Source of the DNA: Pseudanabaena sp. FACHB-1998
Lineage (GTDB): Bacteria; Cyanobacteriota; Cyanobacteriia; Pseudanabaenales; Pseudanabaenaceae
Direction: 5' to 3'
DNA: 64,000 nt
Assembly (NCBI RefSeq): GCF_014696355.1
Contig: NZ_JACJQA010000028.1
Span: forward strand, 1-64,000
The position numbers and the translations under genes are program-made. The notes under the pieces were generated by a model, which saw only the letters and a list, made by a program, of their open reading frames with translations, ran no database searches and was not told where the DNA came from. Positions 26,079-33,810 of this stretch are shown here, piece after piece (the stretch's first letter is position 1; each line of letters starts with the position of its first letter).

Positions 26079-26468
26079 TTAAAAACTAGCGAAAGTTAGC
26101 GAGGATTCACTGAGTTCCCACAGCTTGTATAAATAGAACTCCACGCGATCGCCTAAAGCACTAACCAAAGTTCCTTCCTCGGCACTAATATTACTGGCAA
26201 GCCAAGTACCGCTAAAGCAAACTTCAACATATTGGTTATCTACTCGATCAATAGCGATCGCACTGGATGGATAGTGAGAAATAGCAGATTGGAGAAAGGC
26301 TAATTCCACCATATCGGCAGTCAGGAGAAACGCCGCTCGACTAGCTTCGATGTGCAGCGATATGCCAGAACGTAAGCAGAGTAGCGTCCGATTGGTGACA
26401 AACTCCTCCAGCGAGACATCCAATCTCTCTAAATGCAATCCTGATTCCGTGTAAGTGAGTTTCAACAT
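26079..26468 (-). CDS. Conserved hypothetical cyanobacterial protein, 129 aa
   Basis: I do not recognise a characterised family. The protein looks like a small soluble alpha/beta domain: strand-rich N-terminus (LKLTYTESGLHLERLD), helix VSLEEFVTNRTLLCLRSG, a strand pattern SLHIEASRAAFLL, then a Tyr/Trp-rich end (VEFYLYKLWELSES). No cysteine pair, signal peptide or membrane helix is seen. HIP1 sites and codon use fit the host. It is between a hairpin-flanked tRNA-like gene and the HNH gene, all on the minus strand, but each is separated by hairpins. Confidence 0.7.
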   Translation of the reverse strand: MLKLTYTESGLHLERLDVSLEEFVTNRTLLCLRSGISLHIEASRAAFLLTADMVELAFLQSAISHYPSSAIAIDRVDNQYVEVCFSGTWLASNISAEEGTLVSALGDRVEFYLYKLWELSESSLTFASF

Positions 26469-26540
26469 GGTGCTTACTGCTCCTAAGTATTGCGGCTTTA
26501 GTTTTGCCTACGGCAAAATTAAAGCTCAAAAACCTGATTA

Positions 26541-26598
26541 GAATGGGGATTGCGGTTTTCCCATGAGGGTGGCTCATGGGAGAACTGCAATCCTATTC
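26541..26598 (-). terminator. Imperfect hairpin at the end of the HNH gene
   Basis: ATTGCGGTTTTCCCATGAG and CTCATGGGAGAACTGCAAT pair with few mismatches and cover the HNH stop codon. A second weaker inverted repeat (GGCTTTAGTTTTGCC..GGCAAAATTAAAGC) lies at 26493-26525. Confidence 0.65.
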
Positions 26599-27126
26599 AC
26601 TATTATTTTTTTGTTGTGATCGCCAGAATTGCTCCGCAAAGGCAACAGTAGGATGCATGGGAGCTTTGGGCTTAGTTCGCAAAGTCATATTTGCTTCATG
26701 GGGAGTGCGATTGCCCTTGCGTTGATTGCAAGATTCACAAGCAATGACTACGTTTTCCCAAGTATTCAGACCACCCTTAGCACGGGGAATGACGTGATCG
26801 ATCGTCAGCTTTTTAGTGCTGCCGCAATATTGGCAAGTGTGATTGTCACGGCGCAAAATTTCTCTACGGGCGACGGGGGGAACTCGCCAAAATCGTTCTG
26901 ATTTCGTGAGCGTCAGACGGATATGTTCTGGCACTTGCAAAACGAGTCTGGGAGAAACTACTTGCCAAGTTTGTTGGCTCATTAGTTCTAAGGGTTCAGC
27001 CCGACCTGTGACCAGCAAAGCGATCGCCCGTTTGATATTGATACGACTCACTGGCAAATAGTTTTGCGAAAATACTACTACCGTTCGCCTCAAGACATCT
27101 GGTTCATACTGATTAATGGATTGCAT
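26593..27126 (-). CDS. HNH endonuclease
   Basis: This 177-residue protein has an HNH nuclease domain with zinc-binding C98-x2-C101 and C130-x2-C133, the catalytic Asp-His (D110-H111 in LTIDHVIPRAKGG) and the conserved Asn in NTWENVV. Residues 1-90 form an N-terminal domain (NYLPVSRINIKRAIALLVTGRAE) seen in a broadly conserved bacterial HNH family, often housekeeping rather than mobile. A GAGGAGAA ribosome site lies six bases upstream of the ATG. A terminator-like hairpin (27151-27182) just upstream separates it from minus-strand transcription further up. Confidence 0.88.
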   Translation of the reverse strand: MQSINQYEPDVLRRTVVVFSQNYLPVSRINIKRAIALLVTGRAEPLELMSQQTWQVVSPRLVLQVPEHIRLTLTKSERFWRVPPVARREILRRDNHTCQYCGSTKKLTIDHVIPRAKGGLNTWENVVIACESCNQRKGNRTPHEANMTLRTKPKAPMHPTVAFAEQFWRSQQKNNSE

Positions 27127-27150
27127 TGACTTCTCCTCACAATAAAAAAA

Positions 27151-27182
27151 GCCCCTACTTTCGAATTGACGAAAGCGGGGGC
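27151..27182 (-). terminator. Intrinsic terminator on the minus strand upstream of the HNH gene
   Basis: Read on the minus strand, GCCCCCGCTTTCG pairs with CGAAAGTAGGGGC (one mismatch) and is followed by a run of seven T. Some minus-strand transcript from 27183-27500 must therefore end here, 24 bases before the HNH start; it could also be an attenuator in the HNH leader. Confidence 0.75.
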
Positions 27183-27206
27183 AAAGGACTGGAAAATCTC
27201 TAGTCG

Positions 27207-27461
27207 TTATGTCGGTACAGCGATCTGCCTGTACCTCCCGCTTATTCGATAGGTCTCTGGATGAATAAAATTGCGTGCTTTAATTGCCAAATTAAAGCCT
27301 AAATTAAAGCTCAAATTAAAATCTGAATTCCCGCGATCGCCCCAAATAGAACTTCTATCTGCAAAAGTCATCACAAATCTGGCTATGCCCAAAGATGCAG
27401 CTTGTAAGCAATCTTGGGCATATTTGATTTGAGCGAGACCGATGGGCAAATAGGATTTCAT
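27207..27461 (-). CDS. Possible small protein of 84 aa
   Basis: This is a weak candidate. The first 35 residues (MKSYLPIGLAQIKYAQDC) look protein-like; the middle (FNLSFNLGFNL) comes from a short AAATTAAAGC-type DNA repetition. It has no clear ribosome site. In its favour, a proper minus-strand terminator follows at 27151-27182 and the region between has an RNA-like stem (GTACAGGC..GCTGTAC). The transcript could equally be a non-coding RNA or the HNH leader. Confidence 0.3.
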   Translation of the reverse strand: MKSYLPIGLAQIKYAQDCLQAASLGIARFVMTFADRSSIWGDRGNSDFNLSFNLGFNLAIKARNFIHPETYRISGRYRQIAVPT

Positions 27462-27492
27462 GGGAATGTACTTGGAATTATGGAGAAACTCG

Positions 27493-27508
27493 TACTACAC
27501 TTGTAGTA
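27493..27508. promoter_or_regulatory. 16-bp perfect palindrome, candidate operator
   Basis: TACTACA-CT-TGTAGTA lies 57 bases before the start of the ribbon-helix-helix-like gene and 32 bases upstream of the possible 84-aa gene, in the shared divergent promoter region. Size and position fit an autoregulatory operator. No binding data are available. Confidence 0.5.
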
Positions 27509-27564
27509 TAAACACGAATATCTAAATTTGTAAACTCATTTTGTCAATTCGCTAGGAGGAAATT

Positions 27565-27900
27565 ATGCAATCGACACATCAAATGCCTGCTACCACGGAA
27601 ATGGAGGTCACCAGCATTCGCCTAGAGCGTGAATTAAAAGAAAAGCTCAAGGAGCTTGCGGGAGGGCAAGGCTATCAGTCATTAATTAGGGGAGTGTTGT
27701 GGGATTACGTGGCTAATAGCCAATCAAGCCCCAGTCCAAAGCGCATTGTTGCCGACCAAATTCGAGCCAGTGTTACCGCGATCGCCCAAAGGAATGAAGC
27801 TTGCGCGATTACAGGCAAAGAAATCCGATCGCAAGATTCTATGTTTTTAGGTTTAACCACTAGTGGCGATTGGGTTTCCTTGAGTATAGGCAGTTTCTAA
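27565..27900 (+). CDS. Ribbon-helix-helix-like protein, 111 aa
   Basis: Residues about 14-50 (VTSIRLERELKEKLKELAGGQGYQSLIRGVLWDY) have the strand-helix-helix pattern of ribbon-helix-helix DNA-binding proteins. The C-terminal half (about 65-111) has a small treble-clef-like or beta part (NEACAITGKEIRSQDSMFLGL) with two cysteine or near-cysteine positions only, so zinc binding is doubtful. An unusually strong AGGAGGA site lies four bases before the ATG. It probably regulates itself through the palindrome upstream. Its target genes are unknown. Confidence 0.7.
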   Translation: MQSTHQMPATTEMEVTSIRLERELKEKLKELAGGQGYQSLIRGVLWDYVANSQSSPSPKRIVADQIRASVTAIAQRNEACAITGKEIRSQDSMFLGLTTSGDWVSLSIGSF

Positions 27901-27904
27901 AACT

Positions 27905-27931
27905 AAGAAGGGACGCATAGCGTCCCTTCTT
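27905..27931 (+). terminator. Terminator hairpin after the RHH-like gene
   Basis: AAGAAGGGACGC-ATA-... perfect palindrome ending GCGTCCCTTCTT, six bases after the stop codon. Confidence 0.8.
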
Positions 27932-28137
27932 GTCGCAAGGCAAAAGATAAGTGGATGTTTTTTAGACATAAATTTTTTAATAGCAATGAATTCTCTGCCA
28001 AAGCTATTTTATATTTCAACAAATTGCCACAAATAATATTATTAATCCCCATTAAATACAGCTTAAAAAATACTTCCTTGATTTGTCCAATTTCTCCATA
28101 ATTTATTTACTTGGGAAGGAGTAAATGAGTGAGCAGA

Positions 28138-28330
28138 AACACAAGCTTAAACCAAGGAGCTTAAGAGCGTGTTTGAGAAGTTTATTACCCCCTCTAACTC
28201 CCCCTTGAAAGGGGGAGGATTCAAGTTTCTCCCCTTTGAAAGGGGGGATTAAGGGGGGTAAAAGCAGAAATCTATGCTAGATAGGAGACTTCTCAAACAC
28301 GCTCTAAGCTCCTTGGTTTATGCTTGTGTT
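28138..28330. repeat. MITE-like element, family B (CCCCCTCTAACTCCCCC core)
   Basis: Long terminal arms (AACACAAGCTTAAACCAAGG to the left; CCTTGGTTTATGCTTGTGTT to the right), then AAGAGCGTGTTTGAGAAGT and its complement further in. The core has C-run/G-run stems around CCTTGAAAGG. The same core and inner arms occur at 33590-33736. Confidence 0.85.
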
Positions 28331-28642
28331 CCAAAGTGAGATGTTCTTCCCTCTCTCACAAATGAAATAGGATTGCTATATTTAAATTCTGGTTAAATTG
28401 CAGCTAGCTGATAATGCTTTTCGGTGAATTGATTACCTAAAAATAAAATTCCCTTAAGAAAGACAATATCAATAGACAAATTGATAGTTAGGTGGATGAC
28501 TTAAACAACTATTTTTTGGGTAATCTTATAAGATAATCTTAAACAATTATTTCATCATCAGACAATAAGGGTATTCAATATAGTATAGTTATAGGCTTAA
28601 ATTAAAGACTAAAGCAGTCAACTAGTTTTAGAGATTACTGCA

Positions 28643-28777
28643 TATAGCAATCATAAATAATTTGAGAAAGTATATCCTTTTGGAGCGCACTCTCTTAAAT
28701 TATTTGTGGGAAATGCAAGGGGCTTAAGTAACTTGTTACAGGCTCCTGTTTCTCATCACTCATTTAGGATTGCTATA
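28643..28777. repeat. MITE-like element, family C (TATAGCAATC..GATTGCTATA)
   Basis: Ends are TATAGCAATCATAAAT and ATTTAGGATTGCTATA, with internal GGGGCTTAAG and CTGTTTCTCAT segments. It matches the element at 54163-54254; a third solo end (GGATTGCTATA) is at about 28369-28380. Confidence 0.75.
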
Positions 28778-28877
28778 TAGCTTGACTTAAGATTTACCTA
28801 TAATTTTTTCAAGAAAAAATCATATTGATAATTAGTACTTATGATTCGATGATTTTTTTGTTTTCAATTTCTATAAA

Positions 28878-30092
28878 ATGCTACTAACTAAACTTTCTCC
28901 AGTGGATACATCAACTTACCAAACCCCAAAGTTTATCCAAGACTTAAAGCATCTACATGTACTGTTTCAACAGGCTACTGGTGAACTTGTAGTTACTGAC
29001 GAACTTGGAGTAGAGCCGAATTGGAACATATATTTTTATCTTGGAAGGTTAGTATATGCAACGGGTGGAAAACATCGTGTCCGCAGGCTTGCTCGGGCAA
29101 TCCGTCAACATTCACAAAATGTCAATATTCAAAATCTACTAGACAATGCCGATCCTACGGTTGAAGCTTGGGAATTAAAAGTAATCGAAAAAGCTATTCA
29201 AGAACACCAGCTTACAACCGAGCAAGCGCGAGCAGTTATTCAGGCTAGTATCCATGAGGTTTTTTATAGCTTGAGTGAGCAGAAGCAACCAAAATCTTCA
29301 TGGAAACCTTTAGAGGCTTTACCATTTAAGCCGATTGTGGCGCTTTCGGCGATGCAAACCCTAGATAATATTGTGGTAGTTCAACAAAAATGGCAACAGT
29401 CGGGGCTTTCCCATGTGCAGAACATGATTCAAGGCTTCTCCTTTGACTTGGCTCCCTATGTGGCTAAACCTGATCAGTTACAGATCATGCTTGATGCTGA
29501 TGCTATTTCTAGCAAGACTTACCAGAGCCTCAAAAAAATCTTGAACGGGACAAATACTCTCTGGGATTTGGCAATCATTATGCATTGCTCACTGATTGCG
29601 GTGATGCGATCGCTTCTACCCTTTGTCGTGGATGGGATAGTAGCTTTTCGCGAAATTCAAGATTGGGCTTCTCCCAATTGGAAGCTTCCCAGCCAGCCTG
29701 TCAAACTTCCCAATCGAGGATTAATTGCTTGTATTGATGATAGTCCTCAAGTTGGCGTAGAGATGCGACGAATTTTGGAGCCTTTAGGTTATGAGGTATT
29801 GGCAATTACTGAGCCATTGCAAAGCGTTAGTACTTTGCTAGAGCGGAAGCCAGATTTGATTTTTCTGGATTTAATCATGCCGAATACTAATGGCTATGAG
29901 CTATGCACATTTTTACGCAAAACCACCACATTTCAGGAGATTCCCATAGTCATTTTGACTGGACGGGATGGAATGATTGATCGGGTACGAGCAAAGATGT
30001 CTGGATCTTCAGATTTCCTAAGTAAGCCTCCCGATCCCAGCAAAGTATTACAAATACTGCGTAAGTTTTTGAAGAATGCCGAGGCTGAATAA
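28878..30092 (+). CDS. PatA-type response regulator (PATAN plus receiver), first gene of chemotaxis operon
   Basis: The 404 residues begin with the PATAN/DUF4388-like domain found in PatA, PixG and PilG (about 15-260; FQQATGELVVTDELG), followed by a C-terminal receiver (about 275-400) with the acidic pair IDDS, phospho-acceptor Asp in IFLDLIMPNTNGYE, Thr in VILTGRDG and Lys in FLSKPPD. In cyanobacteria such proteins link Che-like phosphorelays to type IV pili; in Synechocystis PixG and PilG are the first genes of equivalent operons. It heads a seven-gene run in one direction. Confidence 0.92.
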   Translation: MLLTKLSPVDTSTYQTPKFIQDLKHLHVLFQQATGELVVTDELGVEPNWNIYFYLGRLVYATGGKHRVRRLARAIRQHSQNVNIQNLLDNADPTVEAWELKVIEKAIQEHQLTTEQARAVIQASIHEVFYSLSEQKQPKSSWKPLEALPFKPIVALSAMQTLDNIVVVQQKWQQSGLSHVQNMIQGFSFDLAPYVAKPDQLQIMLDADAISSKTYQSLKKILNGTNTLWDLAIIMHCSLIAVMRSLLPFVVDGIVAFREIQDWASPNWKLPSQPVKLPNRGLIACIDDSPQVGVEMRRILEPLGYEVLAITEPLQSVSTLLERKPDLIFLDLIMPNTNGYELCTFLRKTTTFQEIPIVILTGRDGMIDRVRAKMSGSSDFLSKPPDPSKVLQILRKFLKNAEAE

Positions 30093-30197
30093 TTGAATTC
30101 TTTTAAAGCTTTAATTGGGAGTTTATTATTCAATTTCTGTTAAGGTCAAATCCAATAAATACCGCGATAAATATCAAGATTAGGAACGTTTTTTAGT

Positions 30198-30563
30198 ATG
30201 AGTATAATTTTAGTAGTTGAAGACACCATGACTCAAGCTGAGATTATTACAGGGAGTCTCCGAAATGCTGGTTTTACAACCATTTTGGCAACAAATGGGG
30301 AAGAAGCTAGAACCAAAATTAATCAACAAAAACCTAGCGCTATTGTGTTAGATGTTGTATTGCCTAATGAGAGTGGCTTTGAGCTATGTCGCGATCTTAA
30401 AGATAAGGCAGAAACTAAGGATATTCCGATTGTGCTTTGCTCGACTAAGGCGGGAGAGATGGACAAATTTTGGGGAATGAAGCAAGGGGCTGCGGCTTAT
30501 TTAACCAAGCCAATTGATACTGCGGAGCTTGTCCGCACCATTAAGTTGTTAGTTAAGGATTAG
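30198..30563 (+). CDS. CheY-like receiver protein (PilH/PixH type)
   Basis: A single 121-residue receiver domain: acidic site VEDT, phospho-acceptor Asp in SAIVLDVVLPNESGFE, conserved Ser/Thr in VLCSTKAGEMDKFWG, and the Lys of LTKPID. The WGMKQGA stretch is a feature of PilH/PixH proteins. It is expected to receive phosphate from the CheA encoded later in the operon and to influence pilus motors. 13 bases separate it from the following CheW gene. Confidence 0.93.
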   Translation: MSIILVVEDTMTQAEIITGSLRNAGFTTILATNGEEARTKINQQKPSAIVLDVVLPNESGFELCRDLKDKAETKDIPIVLCSTKAGEMDKFWGMKQGAAAYLTKPIDTAELVRTIKLLVKD

Positions 30564-30576
30564 GAGCGCGATCGCC

Positions 30577-31167
30577 GTGACCTCACAAATACTTAGCAGT
30601 TCTCAAGCTAGTTCTAAAACTACTTCTCAAGCTACTTCTCAAGCCAGTTCTAAGAAATTGGCAAAATCAGCGATTAATCAATCGACTGAGCAGTTTTTGG
30701 CATTTTCCCTTACCAATAGCCCCACAAATACTCAAAAAGCTCTGTTACCCACCAAGCAGTTGCTGGAAATTGTAAATGTCAATCTCACCCAAATTACGGC
30801 GATCGCAGGTTTAGCTTCCCCTAGTGTCATGGGGATCTACAACTGGCGAGGCGATGTAATTTGGGTGGTGGATCTCGCTAGTATGCTGGGTGACAAGCCA
30901 CTGTATGCACAGGAATATAATTTGGGAAATTTCCAAGACAAGTGCCATATCATCTTTTTGCGTAGTCAGGATACTGTACTGGGCTTTGCGGTTGCGAAGG
31001 TCTGGCAAATGGTGCGCTGTGAGCCATCGAGCATTCAACCCGCAAATCTGGGCTTTGCTAATCAAGCTGCAATGCAGGCTTGTCGAGGATATTGGCTAAG
31101 TGATAAAAATGAAACTTTTTTGGTGCTAGATGGGAACGCGATCGCCCAGATTGTGTGTTCTCGTTAG
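30577..31167 (+). CDS. CheW-domain adaptor (PilI/PixI type)
   Basis: The start is a GTG at 30577. The first 45 residues are a Ser/Thr/Gln-rich tail made of imperfect repeats (QASSKTTSQATSQASSKK), and the CheW domain fills about 50-196 (VNVNLTQITAIAGLASPSVMGIYNWRGDVIWVVDL is its core pattern). CheW couples chemoreceptors to CheA. The low-complexity N-terminus is encoded by near-repeat DNA (TCTCAAGC) and may be variable in length between strains. Confidence 0.9.
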   Translation: MTSQILSSSQASSKTTSQATSQASSKKLAKSAINQSTEQFLAFSLTNSPTNTQKALLPTKQLLEIVNVNLTQITAIAGLASPSVMGIYNWRGDVIWVVDLASMLGDKPLYAQEYNLGNFQDKCHIIFLRSQDTVLGFAVAKVWQMVRCEPSSIQPANLGFANQAAMQACRGYWLSDKNETFLVLDGNAIAQIVCSR

Positions 31168-31250
31168 TACATTAGTACATCTCTGTGAAGACGGGGACTT
31201 GTTTTTTATTTAAATAACTAAACCTATTAAATCTGTTTAAAGTAATAACC

Positions 31251-33593
31251 ATGTTGACCAAAGATAATCAATCGCAAAATCAGTCTGAACCATCCCAGAG
31301 CAACAATAAGAATGATTTTCTGGAAGGAAGTCCCGACTCTCCTATTTCTTTAGAAGATTTGCTCAAATCATCGGATAACTTAGTAGAACCTAAGCGACAG
31401 AAAGGGGGGTGGAGATCGCTTGGCTTACGGACAAAAACAACTATATTGGCGGTATTAATTGGTACTTTGCCCGTACTTTTAATCGGTGGCACAGCCTATT
31501 TATTCTCTAGTCGGTCACTAGATGAACGGGTGCAAGATACCCAACAACAGAAAACTAATGCGATCGCTGGTAAGCTCAATCAATTTATTTATGACCGCTA
31601 TGGCGATATCCAAGTTTTAGCTAATCACCCTATATTGACCAATCGCAAGGTACAGGCGGTAATGCCTCAAGCTGAGCGAGAGTCAATCTTAAATGATTAT
31701 GCGAAAACCTATGGGGTGTATAACCTAATCGCCTTTGCGGATTTAGATGGCAGTACCCCAATTCGTTCTACGATTACCGCCGATCCTGCCTCAAATATTA
31801 AAGAACGTGATTTCTTTAAAAATGCTCTTGCCACAGGCAAGCCTTTTGTAAGTCAACCGGGACGCTCTACGGTGACTAAGCGAGTTAGTCTATTTATCTC
31901 CGCGCCTGTCAAGGAAGTTAACTCTGATAAATTTATTGGGGTGGTACGCACGCGAATGCCCATCGAAAATTTGACCGAAATCATTAAAACCAGTGTCAAC
32001 GATGAGGATGAATACCATTTAATTGATGCTACTGGCAAAATCTTTTTGGCAACGGAAAAAACACAGGAAGATAGTAAATCTCAAGAAGACTTTCCGAAAT
32101 TGGCTGAAGCAATTAACAATAAAACCGCACTTACTACCGTAGATACCGATCGCTTTAATGGCAAGGAACAGTTAGTAACATATGTGCCATTGCCTAATTA
32201 TCGCAATATGCCTAACCTCAATATGGGAGTAATTATTGCGATCGACACCAGTTTTGCGTTTAAGCCCCAAAGAGATTTGTTAATCACTATTGCGACAGGA
32301 ACTGGATTTACGGCTTTGTTGGTGGGCTTTATTGCGGCAATTATCGCTAATCGGGCGGTCAAACCAATTCAAGAGGCGGCTAAAGTCGTTTCCAAAATTG
32401 GGCAAGGGGATCTCGATACGCGCTTAGAGGTATTAGGAGATGATGAACTAGGTACTCTTTCGAGCAACATCAACGGGATGGTGGAGCAACTTAAATACTT
32501 AAGTGAAGCCCAACAGCAAGAAGCCGAAAGACTGGAAAATGCTCGAAAAGAAGCGAGAGCGGAAGCCGATGCGAGGGCGGAGGAACAAAAGCAAGAAAAG
32601 GAAATGTTACAGCGACGGGCTTTGGAACTACTGATCGAAGTAGATCCTGTAAGTCGAGGTGACTTGACCATTCGCGCGAACGTAACTGCCGATGAAGTGG
32701 GAACGATCGCTGACTCTTACAACGCAATTATCCGTAACTTGAGAAAATTGGTATTGGAAGTACAGTCGGCTACTCAGTCGGTAACTCAAACCGCTAGTGA
32801 TAATGAGGTGTCAGTGCGATCGGTGTCCAATGAAGCGATTAAGCAATCCGTTTCGATTAACCTCGCCCTCCAAGAAATCAAGCAGATGGCGGAGTCTAGC
32901 CGAGGTGTTGAAGATAAGGCGAAGCAAGCTGAGCAGGGAATGCAAGTTGCCGCAACGGTTTTGCTAGAAGGTGATGAGGCGATGAACCGTACCGTATTGG
33001 GAATTTCAGAAATTCGGGAGACGGTTTCGGAAACAGCGAAAAAAGTGAAGCGATTGGGCGAAACATCTCAAAAAATTTCCCGCATTGTGAACCTGATTAG
33101 TAACTTTGCGGCTCAGACAAATCTTTTAGCACTGAATGCCGCCATTGAAGCCGCCCGCGCTGGTGAAGAGGGACGTGGCTTTAGTGTAGTTGCCGAAGAA
33201 GTGCGTGACCTTGCGGAACAGTCAGCAAACTCCACAGCAGAAATTGAACAACTCGTAGAAGAGATTCAGGCTCAAACTAATGAGGTGGTAGCGGCGATGG
33301 AAACTGGTACGGAGCAGGTGGTATCAGGAACGAAACTCGTCCAAAATGCACGGGAAAAATTGACCAAGATTTCGACAGTAAGTAAGCAGGTTAACTCCCT
33401 TGTGCAGGCGATCGCTACGGCTGCTGATACCCAAACTAAGGCTTCTAATCGCATTGGTGATTCCATGCAAAGTATTGCGGCGATCGCTGAGGATACATCA
33501 AAACAATCGGAAGATGTGGCGCAATCTTTCTCGGAACTGCTACAAGTGGCTCAAAATCTCCAAGTTAGCGTAGCTCAGTTCAAGGTTGCTTAA
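31251..33593 (+). CDS. Methyl-accepting chemotaxis protein 1 (dCache-type sensor)
   Basis: The 780-residue receptor has a 60-residue cytoplasmic N-terminus, TM1 (about 64-88), an extracellular Cache-like sensor (about 95-340; [32 protein letters not shown]), TM2 (about 345-370), HAMP (about 372-425), a coiled coil, a second HAMP-like unit ([17 protein letters not shown]) and the signalling tip with the hairpin core [20 protein letters not shown]. It lacks the GAF/bilin photoreceptor domains of Synechocystis PixJ, so a small-molecule ligand is more likely. The C-terminal stop codon lies in a family B repeat element. Confidence 0.93.
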   Translation: MLTKDNQSQNQSEPSQSNNKNDFLEGSPDSPISLEDLLKSSDNLVEPKRQKGGWRSLGLRTKTTILAVLIGTLPVLLIGGTAYLFSSRSLDERVQDTQQQKTNAIAGKLNQFIYDRYGDIQVLANHPILTNRKVQAVMPQAERESILNDYAKTYGVYNLIAFADLDGSTPIRSTITADPASNIKERDFFKNALATGKPFVSQPGRSTVTKRVSLFISAPVKEVNSDKFIGVVRTRMPIENLTEIIKTSVNDEDEYHLIDATGKIFLATEKTQEDSKSQEDFPKLAEAINNKTALTTVDTDRFNGKEQLVTYVPLPNYRNMPNLNMGVIIAIDTSFAFKPQRDLLITIATGTGFTALLVGFIAAIIANRAVKPIQEAAKVVSKIGQGDLDTRLEVLGDDELGTLSSNINGMVEQLKYLSEAQQQEAERLENARKEARAEADARAEEQKQEKEMLQRRALELLIEVDPVSRGDLTIRANVTADEVGTIADSYNAIIRNLRKLVLEVQSATQSVTQTASDNEVSVRSVSNEAIKQSVSINLALQEIKQMAESSRGVEDKAKQAEQGMQVAATVLLEGDEAMNRTVLGISEIRETVSETAKKVKRLGETSQKISRIVNLISNFAAQTNLLALNAAIEAARAGEEGRGFSVVAEEVRDLAEQSANSTAEIEQLVEEIQAQTNEVVAAMETGTEQVVSGTKLVQNAREKLTKISTVSKQVNSLVQAIATAADTQTKASNRIGDSMQSIAAIAEDTSKQSEDVAQSFSELLQVAQNLQVSVAQFKVA

Positions 33594-33736
33594 GAGCATG
33601 TTTGAGAAGTCTCCTATCTATCATAAATTTCTGCTTTTACCCCCCTTAATCCCCCCTTTGAAAGGGGGGAAACCTGAATTCTCCCCCTTTCAAGGGGGAG
33701 TTAGAGGGGGTAAAAAACTTCTCAAACACGCTCTAA
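33590..33736. repeat. MITE-like element, family B, between the two MCP genes
   Basis: Ends TTAAGAGCATGTTTGAGAAG and CTTCTCAAACACGCTCTAA pair; the core has CCCCCCTTTGAAAGGGGGG and CCCCCTTTCAAGGGGG stems. The left end supplies the stop codon of the upstream MCP gene. Confidence 0.85.
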
Positions 33737-33739
33737 AAA

Positions 33740-33781
33740 CCTAGCAAACAGTCCTAACTAGAGAAAGTCCTGTTTGCTAGG
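33740..33781 (+). terminator. Hairpin between the MCP genes
   Basis: CCTAGCAAACA and TGTTTGCTAGG flank a 20-base spacer with a weaker pairing GTCCTAA/AAGTCC. It follows directly after the repeat element; it may be part of that insertion. Confidence 0.55.
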
Positions 33782-33810
33782 ACTAAAACAAAGTTTAAAT
33801 ACAGAAGATT

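Larger units (their letters stand above)
27932..28877. other. 946-base AT-rich intergenic region with two repeat elements
   Basis: No credible gene is seen in any frame. It holds a MITE-like element at 28138-28330 and a second at 28643-28777, plus a small hairpin ATTTTTTC-AA-GAAAAAAT at 28803-28820 close to the chemotaxis operon. The stretch before the operon is very AT-rich and probably contains its promoter. Confidence 0.7.
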
